A stretch of DNA of 64,000 nt. Origin: Linum tenue (taxonomy: Eukaryota > Streptophyta > Magnoliopsida > Malpighiales > Linaceae). The position numbers and the translations under genes were made by a program. Below are positions 33,860-44,604 of this stretch, piece after piece (positions within the stretch are counted from its first letter, which is position 1; every line of letters begins with the position of its first letter). The stretch covers positions 5,270,001 to 5,334,000 of the forward strand of contig CAMGYJ010000003.1 of the NCBI GenBank assembly GCA_946122785.1. The letters are read 5' to 3'. A model generated the notes under the pieces. It was given only the letters and a program-made list of their open reading frames with translations. It was not told the origin of the DNA and did no database searches.

Positions 33860-34373
33860 TTCCAAACATCCCTTGACCGATGGTTGGGTTGGTCGTACAA
33901 GTCGGTTGGATCCAACGGTCCTTGCTCGAGATAATACCGTTGGTTGTATATATCCACGTCGTCCCCAACCTACGAGAAAATAACAACGATGTTAGTACAT
34001 AGATTAATTAAAAAGCTTATAACAACAACAAAAATTAAACCAGAATAATGAGTACGTACCGCTAGAAATTCATCAACATAAACTCCCTCTCTTTTCCGCC
34101 ACTCACTCATTTTTTCGGGAAATTCGGACAGAGATTTGGCTCGCCTCGGGGGGGGGGGGGGGTTTGAGGAAAAAACCAAAATTCGGACAGAGATTCGGCT
34201 CAGCGGGTTTTGAGGAAAAAACCAAAGAAATATTTTCTGATGGCAGATCAGACTTAGCCGCAACCAATAGACCACTATATCATAAGCTTTTGGGAGGGGA
34301 GGGTTTAGAGAGATAATTCTAGAGAGAGAAGGAAGAATGGGTTGTGATGTTAAGAAATGAGCGGGGAAGGGGG

Positions 34374-34382
34374 GTATTTATA
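34374..34382 (-). promoter_or_regulatory. TATA box for the PMD transcription unit
   Basis: The minus strand reads AAAAGTATAAATACC. GGGTGCGGTCTG just upstream resembles half of the hairpin motif found before the MULE-like ORF. Confidence 0.5.
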
Positions 34383-34494
34383 CTTTTCAGACCGCACCCA
34401 AAGGTTCTACAAGTTCATATCTAGTCTTTGTTCACAACTATATCTACTCACAACTAGAGAAACTACCCAACTCTTACTTCATCAATGGGAAACT

Positions 34495-35040
34495 AAGACT
34501 ATCCACAATGGTGGATAGAAAAAAGGAAAAAATGGATGGGAAAAGTAGGAAAAAAGGATGGGGAAGGATAATGGCCACAATAGGTGGTAGGAAAAAAGGG
34601 TATTGGGGAGGGGTTTTTTTCAAAATCAATCTAGAGTTGATATGGTAACTTTATTTTGATAATTTATTCATTATTTTTATATAAGTAGTATTAATTAATT
34701 AAGACGAACATTTTGATATAATTTTTTTTAATTTGGACATAAAAAAATTTATCACTAAGATCCAATAACTCATAAAAATCCAATAAGAAAACCATAAAAC
34801 AATTTTTAAAAATCCAAAAACAAAAAAAACCCACACACATGGTCCCCCTTCCCTTCCTCCTCCCACCCACCTGGACCCACTTTCCCTCCTTCTTTTAACC
34901 TCTAGCGCAGAAGAAACCCTCCCCTTCTTTCCCTTTTATCCTTTTTTTCCATAATATCCACCCCTATTGTGAGCCATCTTCTCCTTTTTCCCCCCTTTTA
35001 TCCTCTTTTTCCCTTCTTGCTGTGGACATCTAAAGGTCAA
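34495..35040. mobile_element. Possible MITE with TATCCACAATGG / CTGTGGACAT ends
   Basis: Left GACTATCCACAATGG and right GCTGTGGACATCT face each other as an imperfect inverted repeat. The interior is T/C- and A/G-rich with further CCACAATAG / CTATTGTGAG inverted words. No clear target duplication. Confidence 0.35.
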
Positions 35041-35050
35041 AGAAATCAGC

Positions 35051-36999
35051 TTAGACACCTACAGGGTTGGCAGCCTCACCTCCAACGTTTGGTGCAACAA
35101 AGATGCCCTCATTAGGCAATGTAAATGGGCTGGCTGCTGCAACCCCGACAGACCCGACAGTCGGAACCACGAAGGTCCCCGGTACTAGTGCCTCAACAAT
35201 CTCATTAGCGGGATCCAAATCGTCCATCCTGGCCCCGACAACCCACTGAGCAACCAAAGGGACCACAACCCCATAGGCCCAAGGGGTGACCTGTAGTGGA
35301 AACCATGTATAACAAATTAGTTGTTTTCGAATAAGATAATTCAAATAGTTGCAAAGAAAGATAATTCACAGTACTTACCCCATGATGCGATTGCAATTTC
35401 ATTCCACAGTCGAGTAGGTAGAGTGCTTGCATTTGAGACAATGCAACAATCTCTCGAGCAATGAATGCCGATTGCCGATCCTTGTAGGCAGCCAAGTCAG
35501 TCCTCAGCTCAGGCCCGCACTTGAGATATTCTTTGAGCTCTTCGATCTGCTGGTTCTCCATTGACAGCTGAATTCTGTTGGTCAGCTTGCCATCCTCTTT
35601 TTGTTTATCAAGCTGTCACAGAAACATTCATGTATGTTACAAACCCATACAAAAAAAAAACAAACAAAGAAACCAAGAAAAAGTACAACACAAATGACCA
35701 GCTCAGCTAGCATGTTTGTTGCCTTCTCATAAGCCTCAAACCGGTTCTCGAGTCTTTCGCAGGTGCCATTTGTTGGAAAAGCACGGACAAACCGATCAAA
35801 CTGAAAAGTAAAAGTAAGACTGAATCAAAATCTTATCAAGCAAAGTAGTGAATGCAAGAACAAGATGCCCATGTCCCTTACAGTGGAATTAAGGTTCCTA
35901 TTCAGCTCCGCCCGAGTCGCGTGAGCTGAGAGGAGAACCTTCTCGTACTGGTCCAATTAGAGGTGGCAATTCTCAATATAATCCACCAACCCATTAAAAA
36001 TATCCACCTAATCCAATCCATTTAAAACCAATCCATTTGATCATAATCCAATTGGATTGGTGGATTCATGGATCGATCCATGGATCCAAATGGCAAATTA
36101 CGATTTGGTACCTAAAATTTTTCATTATGACATTTTAGTACCTAAACTTTTCACATTTTGCAAATTGGTCCTTGGTTGAGGATGTCATTTGGATTCATGG
36201 ATCATCCACCAATCCACTTGATCCAATCCATGAATCCATCAATCCATTGGATCTAATCCATTTTATCCATGAATCCACCAATCCAATCCACCAATCCATG
36301 GATCAATCCATTTGCCACCTTTAGGTCCAATCCATCCTGGAGAGGCTCAGGGGCATGCTTCTTATAGTTATCGATTTCAGTCACAAGATTCTGACCACCT
36401 GAAAAATATAAACAGATGGGTAAACTAAAAATTGACGGACGGAGAGCGGTTAAAAAAAGCAACAGAAGGGAAATAAACAAACAACAGAAATACAGACGAG
36501 GACAACAGTTCGTGGACCATCGACTTACCCGTCTCTACGCCAACGACCTCTCCGGCAACGGCCTTCACGATCTGTTTCATCACAGCTTCGCCCAACGACG
36601 GGGGGAACACAGAAGGGGGAATAAGGAACAGAGCACGGGAAAGAGAGTAAGAAGGTAAAACCTAACCCAACAAATTTACCTGCCCCGCTTTCACTGATTC
36701 CATCAACGTGATCAAGTCCTTGAACAAGGAAAACTCCTCCCCACAGTCGGCAAACACGACATCCTCACCGGTCCTAACAACTGGGGCCTCTACCCGGCTC
36801 CGGCACTGGCAGAGCCTTCTTCTTCCCCTTGGACAAGAAGCCAAATAGCCTACCGATGGGCTCTTTCGAAACACGCTTCCCCTTCTCCCGCGGCCAGAAA
36901 AGAAAACAGAGCGTTAGAATTGGAAGGCAGGTGGAAACGAAAGATATGAAGATAGGATCCCTGGATTCTTACCTCGCGCTTGTCACCGTCACTAGCCAT
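35051..36999 (-). pseudogene. Seven-exon gene of unknown family, broken by a MITE and a frameshift
   Basis: Exons: 36999-36973 (MASDGDKRE), 36884-36680, 36571-36529, 36398-35882 (MITE inside), 35800-35699, 35612-35379 and 35290-35051. Every junction has GT-AG, and the phases agree if the MITE plus one target copy is removed and exon 2 loses one base. The product would be about 330 residues: a basic N-terminus (KGKRVSKEPIGRLFGFLSKG), a long helical middle (TEIDNYKKHAPEPLQDG, AYEKATNMLAELV, QQIEELKEYLKCGPELRTD) and a Pro/Val/Gly-rich C-terminus. The helical middle recalls BAR/AH-like proteins, but I cannot assign a family. Exon 2 carries a +1 shift near 36800 (205 bases instead of 204). Confidence 0.7.
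35958..36323. mobile_element. hAT MITE inserted in exon 4
   Basis: Ends are TAGAGGTGGCAA and TTGCCACCTTTA, a 12-bp inverted repeat with one change. GGTCCAAT is duplicated on both sides (35950-35957 and 36324-36331). The interior is rich in GGATTGG/CCAATCC and GGATCCATGG words. A truncated relative is at 63327-63530. Confidence 0.92.
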
Positions 37000-37144
37000 G
37001 TTTTCTTTCCCGGAAGAATGAGAAATGCAGGGTTTGCGATGGCCTTGTGGTGTTGGGAAATGGAAGGCAGTAGGTGAAGATTGAGGACACAACCGGCGAG
37101 TTGCGATGGCCTTAATGGGAGGTAGTAAGCGATGGGAGCTAGGG

Positions 37145-37430
37145 TTTAAGGAGGACATACATGTCTGATGGGCCGGGCCTCTTGTTGGGCTCAAGTAATA
37201 TTATGGGCTCTTCAAAACATGAAAGCTCTATAATCTATTTCGAAACCCAAACCCTCTTCCGTTTTTCGTTCTTTACAGACACAAGAGGGGCAGGGCAGTA
37301 ATTGCAGACAAACACGGGGCATGGACGCATAAATATAAGGAAACCCTAGGGGCAATTTAGTCGTTTTCACGCAAGTATTTAAACTTCTTTTGAGACGCTA
37401 GTGAAACCCTAACCCTAAAACCAAACTAAC
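37145..37430 (+). promoter_or_regulatory. Promoter-like region with site II and telo-box motifs
   Basis: Several TGGGCC/TGGGCT motifs (site II) lie at 37165-37215. A TATA-like GCATAAATATAAGG is near 37330. AAACCCTAACCCTAAAAC (telo-box) is at about 37404-37420, followed by a CT-rich leader. This arrangement is typical of plant ribosomal-protein and translation genes. It is shared head-to-head with the broken gene at 36999. Confidence 0.5.
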
Positions 37431-38500
37431 GGCCGCCGCTCTGTTCTTCCCCTCTCTCAACTTCTCTCGATCCTTCCTCTCTGCTCTACCTTTCTCGTTC
37501 TTTCTCTTCGCACGGAAATGACCCAAAAGAAAAGAAACCCTTCTTCTCCATCTTGTCCCCAATGTAACCAAACACTGCCTCTCTCTCTCTCTCTCTACTC
37601 GATCTAGCCTCTTCCTTTTATTATATCCGACAACGACGAGAAAGGTGAAGGGGAACCTGACGGCGGCGAATGGATGAATACACCACCGGCGACGACGTTC
37701 TTGCGAATTCAGGACGATGGTTAGTGATGACTTTAATTTTTGCATGTTCGTTTATTTGTTTTATTTATTGATTTTTGGTAGTTTAAGGGTTCTAATCTCT
37801 TTTGATTTGATATTCTGGTTTTGGATCTGGATGTCGCAAAGCATCAAAGGAAGTAACCACCGGCGGTGGAGGGTTGCTTCGCCGAGGACGACTAGATCTG
37901 GGTAAGATTATGTTTTTCATTTCGGTATTTCTTTTGATTTTTGAGTCCAAAGAAGGGCTTCTAATTTTTCCTTGTTTTTTGTTTGGTTTTGTGTGAGGAG
38001 AGAAGAAGCAGTGGGCGACAGGAGGAGGAACAAAAATCGCCGTCGGCGAGCGCCTCCGGTTACAAGGAAGAAGGGTCGGGTGAATTTTGTTTTGTTTTTT
38101 CTTTTATTTCTTAGATTGATTTATAGTTGCTGCCTTGCTGGGCTCTGATCTCTACTTTACTGTTTTTGGCAGGCTTTTGGGGTGGGACAGATGTAGGTAG
38201 GTAAGGTTCATCCTAAAGTGACTTAGTATGATCAGGGATGTTAGCCTGCGAATTCATAAGAGAAGAAAAGTCGTCTATCGAACGTGAAAAGTTACACCGT
38301 ATCTCATATATTAGGTCCTTGGACATTTAACTATACAAAATTTACAATTAGGTCCTCCGACCTTTATCCTCTGCTCGGACAACAAAGAAAGGTTAAACTA
38401 AAAACAAAAATGGATTGTATGGTCTATAGTTATTAGGATAACTAACACATCTGGGTTTTTGATAAAAATGGTTATGTATGAGCTTGAACGATTCTGAAAT
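37431..38500 (+). other. Possible transcription unit, product not recognised
   Basis: A CT-rich leader leads to an ATG at about 37672 (MDEYTTGDDVLANSGRW), then a possible donor GTTAGT. Later purine-rich pieces at 37840-37900 and 38000-38080 look exon-like, with GTAAGA and GTGAAT after them. I could not assemble a protein. Confidence 0.3.
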
Positions 38501-38509
38501 GGTGGGTTT

Positions 38510-39327
38510 TTTTTTAACTTGGGCGTAGTATGGTTGAAGGGTACTGTTTGAGCCTGGAATGTTCCAGGCGGTTTGTGAAGAACGAGCAAGACGTATGTTC
38601 CAAATGGTGGGTGTACTCCAAACTCCAGCAAAACAAGGGTCCGTGGGCAGTCGCCTAGGACACCCTCCGATGCTAAAGTTAGAGATAGAATAAGAGTTTT
38701 TGTTTATGTTTAGAGAGAGAGAGAGTAGTTGAGTTACCATCAATGCAGATATGAATGTATTTATAGTGGGTTAGCCTGGGTTTTGAGCACTAGACCAGTC
38801 CATGCTTTATCTAGCCGCCTACGGCGGGCAATTAATCCACAGTCCTGCAGTATTCGAGGCAAGTATCCTAGGAAGATCTCCTTCCTCTGTCAACAACGGC
38901 TCTTTGTGTCAGGCGGCCTACTCCTTGTCCCATCATAGAGCGGCCGCCTGCCGTTCTCTTTTCCCTATGTCCGCTCCTTCCCTGGGCCCCTTGCTGGGCC
39001 TCGCTTTAACTCCCCCTTGTCGGGCCCTGCCTAATCAACTTTCTATGGGCTTCAAGCCCAACAATGCTCAACTATGGGCCCAAAAATTGCCCTTTAGTCG
39101 TGAAAAGCTGCGGATTTTGGCGGCTACTGATTTTGCCATTAATATTTGACTGGTTCTCTTTGTAACCGCTACGTACCTGTTGCCCCTGGCCTCCATAGAG
39201 ACGGGGGTTTTCTAGCAACCCCAGGTAATTCTTCTTCACTGGACCACCCGACATTGCCTTCAATTTCCTCAATTCTTGATTTGGATCTTCCCTCGCTGTT
39301 CGGTTCAAGCGAGCGCTTGCGCTGTCA
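38510..39327 (-). repeat. 3' LTR of the Tat-lineage element
   Basis: The inner edge is set by CA at 39326-39327 next to the PPT. The minus strand has a TATA box (CCACTATAAATAC, about 38758-38770) and, downstream, CATCGGAGGGTGTCC, a typical R/U5 feature of this group. The outer edge is approximate. Confidence 0.55.
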
Positions 39328-39610
39328 ACCCCCTTTTACTATGCGCGATATGTTATGCGCCGTGCTGCCGAATGCTTGCGCTGTCCACCCCCTTATAGTT
39401 CACGAATAGCCTGGTGCGGTCAGCCACGACCACTCCTATTTCCATGATTATGAGCGATTGCGTTGTCCACCCCCTTTTTAGACCATGCCTGATCTCCATT
39501 CTTGGTCGAATGATGATTATGAGTGACTACGGTCCACCCCCTTTTTACCATGTGCGATATGTTATGCGTTGTGAAGCTGAAGGCTTGCGCTGTCCACCCC
39601 CTTTTTTGTT
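39328..39610 (-). repeat. Polypurine tract with four further PPT-like copies
   Basis: The minus-strand motif AAAAGGGGGTGGACAGCGCA, or a close variant, occurs at about 39328-39338, 39378-39392, 39460-39478, 39531-39546 and 39591-39607, set in a degenerate repeat with GCGCGATATGTTATGCG. The one touching the LTR end would be the working PPT. Confidence 0.65.
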
Positions 39611-40132
39611 CGCGAGCTATATCACATGGCTCGATTCCGTAATCCGACACACACTTTGTGAGCCTCGTGTTCGCATTGTGTGTCTTCTCGGTTACCGTCA
39701 TCCCGCCTGCACTTAACGCGGTTCACTTCAGATTACTTTTGTCGATTCAACTTCTGCGACCCGTTGTGCCGATCGCATGCCCTTCCACGTGTAAGTTCTT
39801 GGGAGTTGGACTCTGACACGGACAACTCCCACGTCCAATCATCTGCCCGCATTTTTGAATTTCCGAGACTAGGGTTTGTCTCAGTCACTCAACCATCGCT
39901 TCGCTGCCCCCATTCTCCCTATGTATACATGCTCCTTCCCATTTTCTTCATTCTTCCTCTACCATCACTGCTCACTGCTTCTCTCCTGTTTCTAACCAAA
40001 ATTGCTCGTTGCTCTCGATTCTCCCTTTCTTCTTATTTGCGAAACAACTCTTCTCTGTCGCCGGCGCGAGCAGATTTCCTTGCCAAACTCCGACGAGCCC
40101 AGAAACGAGCAAAAATAAGACGAAAGCACCAA

Positions 40133-42018
40133 ATGGCGATCGAGTCTCAGAGTACCACCCAATCCGATAGCCAGAATCAGAACCTTTCCAGCGACATCGC
40201 CGTCGTCACGGCCTCCAGCGGCGCCGCCGCCGCCACTGCCTCCAGAGATGCCAAAACCTCCAGCGCTGGCGTCAGCGCTCCTCGCTCCTCTTCTAAGTCT
40301 GGCGGAGGCTCACGTGGACTGCCTTCCGGAAGCAAGTAGCATGTGACAGGTATTTAGCTTCTTTCCCTTCTCTTTATGCGGTTTTAGGTTAGGCTTCCAG
40401 AATTAGATTTCGTTGTGCGCGGTCTTCGTAGCGAATACTTAGGAGGTCCTTCTGTGACCTTTTAGGAGTAGAACCTGATCTCGGTCTTGTTGCGGGGACG
40501 TCAGCTGGTCGGGGGGGGGGGGCGGATGAGACGCGGGTGGGTTTTGTGAAGGGAGCGCCGAAGCTGGACTCTCCCTGGTTTAAATAGTATTTCTTCGCTC
40601 GTCCCAAGGGTAACTGGTACTCCGGGGAAGTTGAGCCACCGACGTGGTTCGCGGTTGGGGACAAGAAGGACTGGAATACTGACGTTGACGGCCTCGCGAC
40701 CTTCAAACCGCTCTTAAAGCGGATTATGAATGCTTTTCAGATTAACTTCCCTCTGAAGGGCGATGATAATGCCTTGGAGATTATTCGGCGTTTTCATGGT
40801 TTGTTGCTTTCCCTTTGCGTTGAATGTATGTCTCATGCTCTCTACTTATGTATTCATTTCACAAGTGCTCGCCGCTACGCATCATCTGCCCGACTGCCGA
40901 AGCCGGGAACTAGTGCCCCTGCTTCTTCTCTTCCTGCCAACGCCGCTCGCTCAGCGGTTCCTGTTGCGAAGCCTGCTTCGGCCTCTCAAAAGCAGCTGGT
41001 GGCCAGCCGCACAGGGGTTCTAAAGTTGTCGAACCCCGCTCTCACTAGAAATTCCTCCAAGCGGTCCTTGGACATAACGACCTCGAAGGATCTGGGATCG
41101 ACCGCTGGGGAGCCCCGGCTAAAGGGCGTTGTTGTGGAGAAACCGGCCACCCCTATCGACCCTTACATTGCGTCCAAGAGGCAGAAGAGGATCTCCATTG
41201 ACACCTCTGTTTCCTTCTCCTCCCAAGCTTCCTTGTATCCCGCAGCTGCTAAGCGTGCCATGCACGTGATCGCAGAGGGATTGGCTGTCCCCCTACGACT
41301 ACACTCACGTCGCGAGAACGCCTGTCTTGGCTTCGGACACCAAGCACTTGGCAGCGGCTACCTCTCGATTCTTCTTCGATGTATGCGCTCGTGCCCTTTG
41401 TCTTTATCTCTTTTCCACCTTTTTATTTCGCAGACCCAATTCGGGTTGAACCAGATGATGTTGCACAATGACCGCCTGTAGAGCAATCTGAATGATGTCA
41501 ACATCAAAGTCCTTAAGCTGGAGGATCAGCTCAAGGAGGGCTGCGAAGGAGCGAAGGCGGAGGTGCGTGAGGAGGTCTTGAAGGAGCAGGCATTGATCCT
41601 AAAAGATAAGGATGCTCAGAAAGAGTCAGGCAAGGAGTCGCTGAGGAAGGCCGAAGAGGATGTTGAGCGTCTGCGGGCCGAACTCCATGACTCGATAGCC
41701 CGGGAGAGCGCCTTGCAAGTGGAGCTGGCCAAATGAGGACGGAGAAGTTCGAGTTGCAAGACGCTCGGGAGGCTGACATGATGAAAGCCGCCGAGGAGGC
41801 GAGGGAGACTTTTTGGACTTCGGATGAGTACAGGGTCGCCGATGACGCGAAGTACAAGAAATTGCTTGGGACACTAACGCAATATGGGATGCGGTCGAAT
41901 TCTAGGGTGACGATGATGTCAACTCCGAATACGTTGCCACTCCCGAGGCGCCTACCGACACAGCTGCCAGTACGATCGCTGCGACCGCTGAGGCCGAAGG
42001 GGATGAGCAACAGGGTTG
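40133..42018 (+). pseudogene. Antisense extra ORF of the Tat element (gypsy-type transposon domain, coiled coil)
   Basis: It is transcribed opposite to gag-pol. It begins MAIESQSTTQSDSQNQNLSS with a Ser/Ala-rich region ending at 40339. Around 40440-40800 the reading includes FCDLLGVEPDLGLVAGTSAG, PRSGNWYSG-like aromatic sequence (ARPKGNWYSGEVEPPTWFAV) and LKRIMNAFQINFPLKGDDNA, similar to the Pfam 'putative gypsy type transposon' domain. A Ser/Pro-rich linker (40870-41250) and a charged coiled coil (about 41480-41850, LNDVNIKVLKLEDQLKEGCE) follow. Stops and shifts break it, although some could be introns. The function of such ORFs is not known. Confidence 0.6.
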
Positions 42019-42262
42019 ATTTGAACTGCTTTATGTTTTAACTCCTTTATATTTCCTTTTCCCCTTTTGCAAACTAAATCTGCCATGGCAGTGAATACTC
42101 TTCGGCGTTTCTTTTGGATGCTCTTTGTGGAATGCCTACCTCTTTACCTACTTCTTTTCTTATCTTCGTGCTTGGTTGAATTCATGCTTGGTTAAATTTT
42201 GTCTATCATTCGTAAGTTGCCGACAGCTTTGGAGCGGTCATATATTTAGATTGCTACGATTT

Positions 42263-42440
42263 GAAGCGTTTTGCCTGTGGCGGCTGTATATGTTATTACT
42301 AACGCTTAGGAGCGGTTTATAGTCTACGTTTTGCTTAGAAGCGTTATGCCCTGAGGCGGTTGCATACTATTACTAACGCTTAGGAGCGGTTTATAGCCTT
42401 TACGTCTTGCTTTGAAGCGTTATGCTCTGAGGCATTTTTT
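42263..42440. repeat. 75-76-bp degenerate tandem repeat
   Basis: Units start GAAGCGTT at about 42263, 42338 and 42414. Each has ACTAACGCTTAGGAGCGGTT except the last, which is partial. They lie between the extra ORF and integrase. Confidence 0.65.
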
Positions 42441-42645
42441 GGATTGTTCGAACAACTTTGCCATCTAACACTTAGATGAATTTGGGAAGATGAACGCTCA
42501 GCGGCGTTTTCTCATAACTTTGAAATTTAGGACCACCCCGTCTGGCAGGGGTGGCTTTACATGGAATCTTACCCAAAAGTAGACGCCTACTATCCTTACA
42601 CGTCTCGCTCAAAAGACTCAGCGGTCAACGACTTCCCTCTTTAGA

Positions 42646-43113
42646 TCACTCAAAGTACTTCTTCAGGTGGATGGCATTCCAGGTCTTCGCCATTGGCTTT
42701 CCCTCCATTGTGGCAAGTATGTATGTTGCTGGGCCCAACTTTTCGCCTACAAGGTATGGTCCCTCCCATGCGACCGCCAACTTGCCATGCCCTTCCTTTT
42801 GCTCAAAGTTCCTTTTCAGGACCATGTCACCTTCCTCCAATGGCCCGAGCTTCACTTTGGCGTTGTACGCCTTTGCTGTCTTCATATTCTCTTCCAGAGT
42901 TCTTACTAGTGCGGCGTCCCTTCTTGTTTCAACCATGTCCAGCTGGTGGAGAAGCTTCTTGTGATTGTCTTCTGGGTTGTAGGTTTGGACGTGTAGCGAT
43001 GGCAGGACTAACTCAGTTGGCGCAACCGCTTCCGAGCCATATGTCAGAGCAAATGGCGTTTCTCCGGTGGCTTGCTTGTAGTTTGTGCGGTGCGCCCACA
43101 GAAAATGGGGAAG
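42646..43113 (-). pseudogene. Tat integrase, C-terminal part
   Basis: It reads LPHFLWAHRTNYKQATGETP, then FALTYGSEAVAPTELVLPS, and ends GKPMAKTWNAIHLKKYFE. This is the end of a Ty3/gypsy integrase, with GEGDMVLKR-like and WEGPYLV motifs. The reading joins exactly to 50003 if the Athila-type element and one GGAAG copy are removed. Confidence 0.85.
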
Positions 43114-44456
43114 TGATAGACCGATAATTATACATGTTTTCACCCATATTCTGAAGCCGTTTGTGATGTGGATTCTAGTGTTTTAAGCCGATTTCACGCT
43201 AGGGTCTGTGTTTATGTCATATTTCAGGTCCCGGCGTTGGAATCGAGGCGGAGAAACGAGTTCTGGGTCGAAAGGAGCCGAGTTGGGACTAAGGGGGCTG
43301 CAGGAGGAAAATACCCGGTCAGGTGGCAAAATACCCGACCGGGTATTTATCATTTTGGGCACCCATGAGAAACAGAAGGGGGCCCGGGCAAATGCCTTAA
43401 ATCCCCGGTCGGGGATTATGAGGACAGACCGGGGATTTTCCCCTTAAATGAAACGGTGAGTTTTGCAAATACCCGGTCGAAACCCGAAATACCCGACCGG
43501 GTATTTCGACCGGGTATCGCGACCAGGCAGCTGATAAAAGGAGGAAGAAGGCCAACATTGAAGGGTTCCGAGTTTTTGAGAGAGAAAGCGATCCCTAGAG
43601 AGAGAAAGCGACGAACCAGAGTTCCCAAGCGCCATAGCTCGATCTTCATCACCATTGGAGCCCGGCTTGAGTTTGGAGAAGTGCCGATTAAACGTCCAGG
43701 AGCAGAAATCCGTCTTCACAGTATGATTTCCGCGTCTGAATCTGCTTTTGCTTCTTTCTCTATGGAGTAGTTCCCCCATTCATCTGGGTATGGGGAACCC
43801 TAGATTTGTATGCTAGGTCTGATTGTATGAACCCAAGTACAGAGTTTGTGAATTGATTATATTCGATTGAGGTTTGAATGATTGAATGACTTGAATCCTG
43901 ATCAAATTCCTGTTGTTTTTGCTTTGACCTAGAATGAGAATATCTGCCTAGGTTGATAGAGTATCCTTAATCGAAGGTGGCGAATTGGTGATTTTAGTCG
44001 AGGAGCCAATTCGCTATTCTGTACCGAATTCCATTCGGTAGTGGAGGTTTGGTTCGTTAGGGCCTCAATCTGTTTACTCCGGTGGAGGTTAGTCGCCCGC
44101 TAGAGACTCAGATTGAGAGGGTCTGGAGACCTTTAGTCGAGACTTCAGGCTATTTAAGAATCTTCCGCAGTATAACTTTCATAAAAACTGAACTTGGTAA
44201 ATTGCAATCCGACTTAACTGCAGTCTAGGGGGAACCATATCCGGGTGACCTCTCTTGACTTGAACAACCGTTAAACTTGCTTTGTGTTTTTGTTTGTTTG
44301 AATCTGCACTAAAAGTTCACTGCTAGATAACGAGATTTCACCGAGTAGTCATCACATCTAGGACCCGGGTTGACAATAAAACCCAAACCCGCTATACTAC
44401 GCTTTAGGAAGTGGTTACACTTGGCCATTTTCTAGAGTGACAGTAGGAGTGAGTCA
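43114..44456 (+). repeat. 5' LTR of the Athila-type element
   Basis: 1343 bp. It contains a 20-bp tandem duplication around 43585-43604 (GAGAGAAAGCGAtccctaga) missing from the 3' LTR, and palindromic AATACCCGACCGGGTATT words at 43320-43520. Confidence 0.92.
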
Positions 44457-44461
44457 AGTTT

Positions 44462-44481
44462 TTGGCGTCGTTGCCGGGGAC
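44462..44481 (+). promoter_or_regulatory. Primer binding site (tRNA-Asp type)
   Basis: TTGGCGTCGTTGCCGGGGAC lies six bases after the LTR end. Athila elements use TGGCGCCGTTGCCGGGGA, complementary to tRNA-Asp; this copy has one C-to-T difference inside it. Confidence 0.8.
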
Positions 44482-44604
44482 GGCTAGGTTGTTGAAGAAA
44501 AGTGATTTCTGTTACTTTAGCACTTTCATTTTCGCATTGAGTGTTTGTTCTTTCCCACTTGTGCCTTCACGGGTTTGCATTGCTTGATTGTGTGCAGATA
44601 GTGC

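Larger units (their letters stand above)
30701..33967 (-). pseudogene. Plant mobile domain (PMD/MAIN-like) exons, disrupted
   Basis: PMD proteins (MAIN/MAIL family and transposon relatives) act in the nucleus in silencing and genome maintenance, or are TE-encoded. Exon 33967-33860 reads VGDDVDIYNQRYYLEQGPLD, then LYDQPNHRSRDVW, the PMD N-terminal motif. Exon 31132-30886 reads LGSWEEMGEISWASACLANI, then EVGGAMFIVQFWDWEHMPW, the core. Exon 30788-30701 reads AQHKLVKYRRRFERLWEGE. Splice consensus is seen at each edge, but the phase between the last two exons does not match the best reading. The long gap 31133-33859 includes a Helitron end, so part of the gene may be lost. It runs convergent to the MULE-like ORF. 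Confidence 0.65.

Noticed and set aside
37398..37425. Interstitial telomere repeat
   Set aside because: Only two to three CCCTAAA-like units, within a promoter context; a telo-box explains it better.
41531..42010. 159-codon minus-strand ORF
   Set aside because: Antisense of the plus-strand coiled-coil region of the Tat extra ORF; the plus reading has heptad-like charged sequence.
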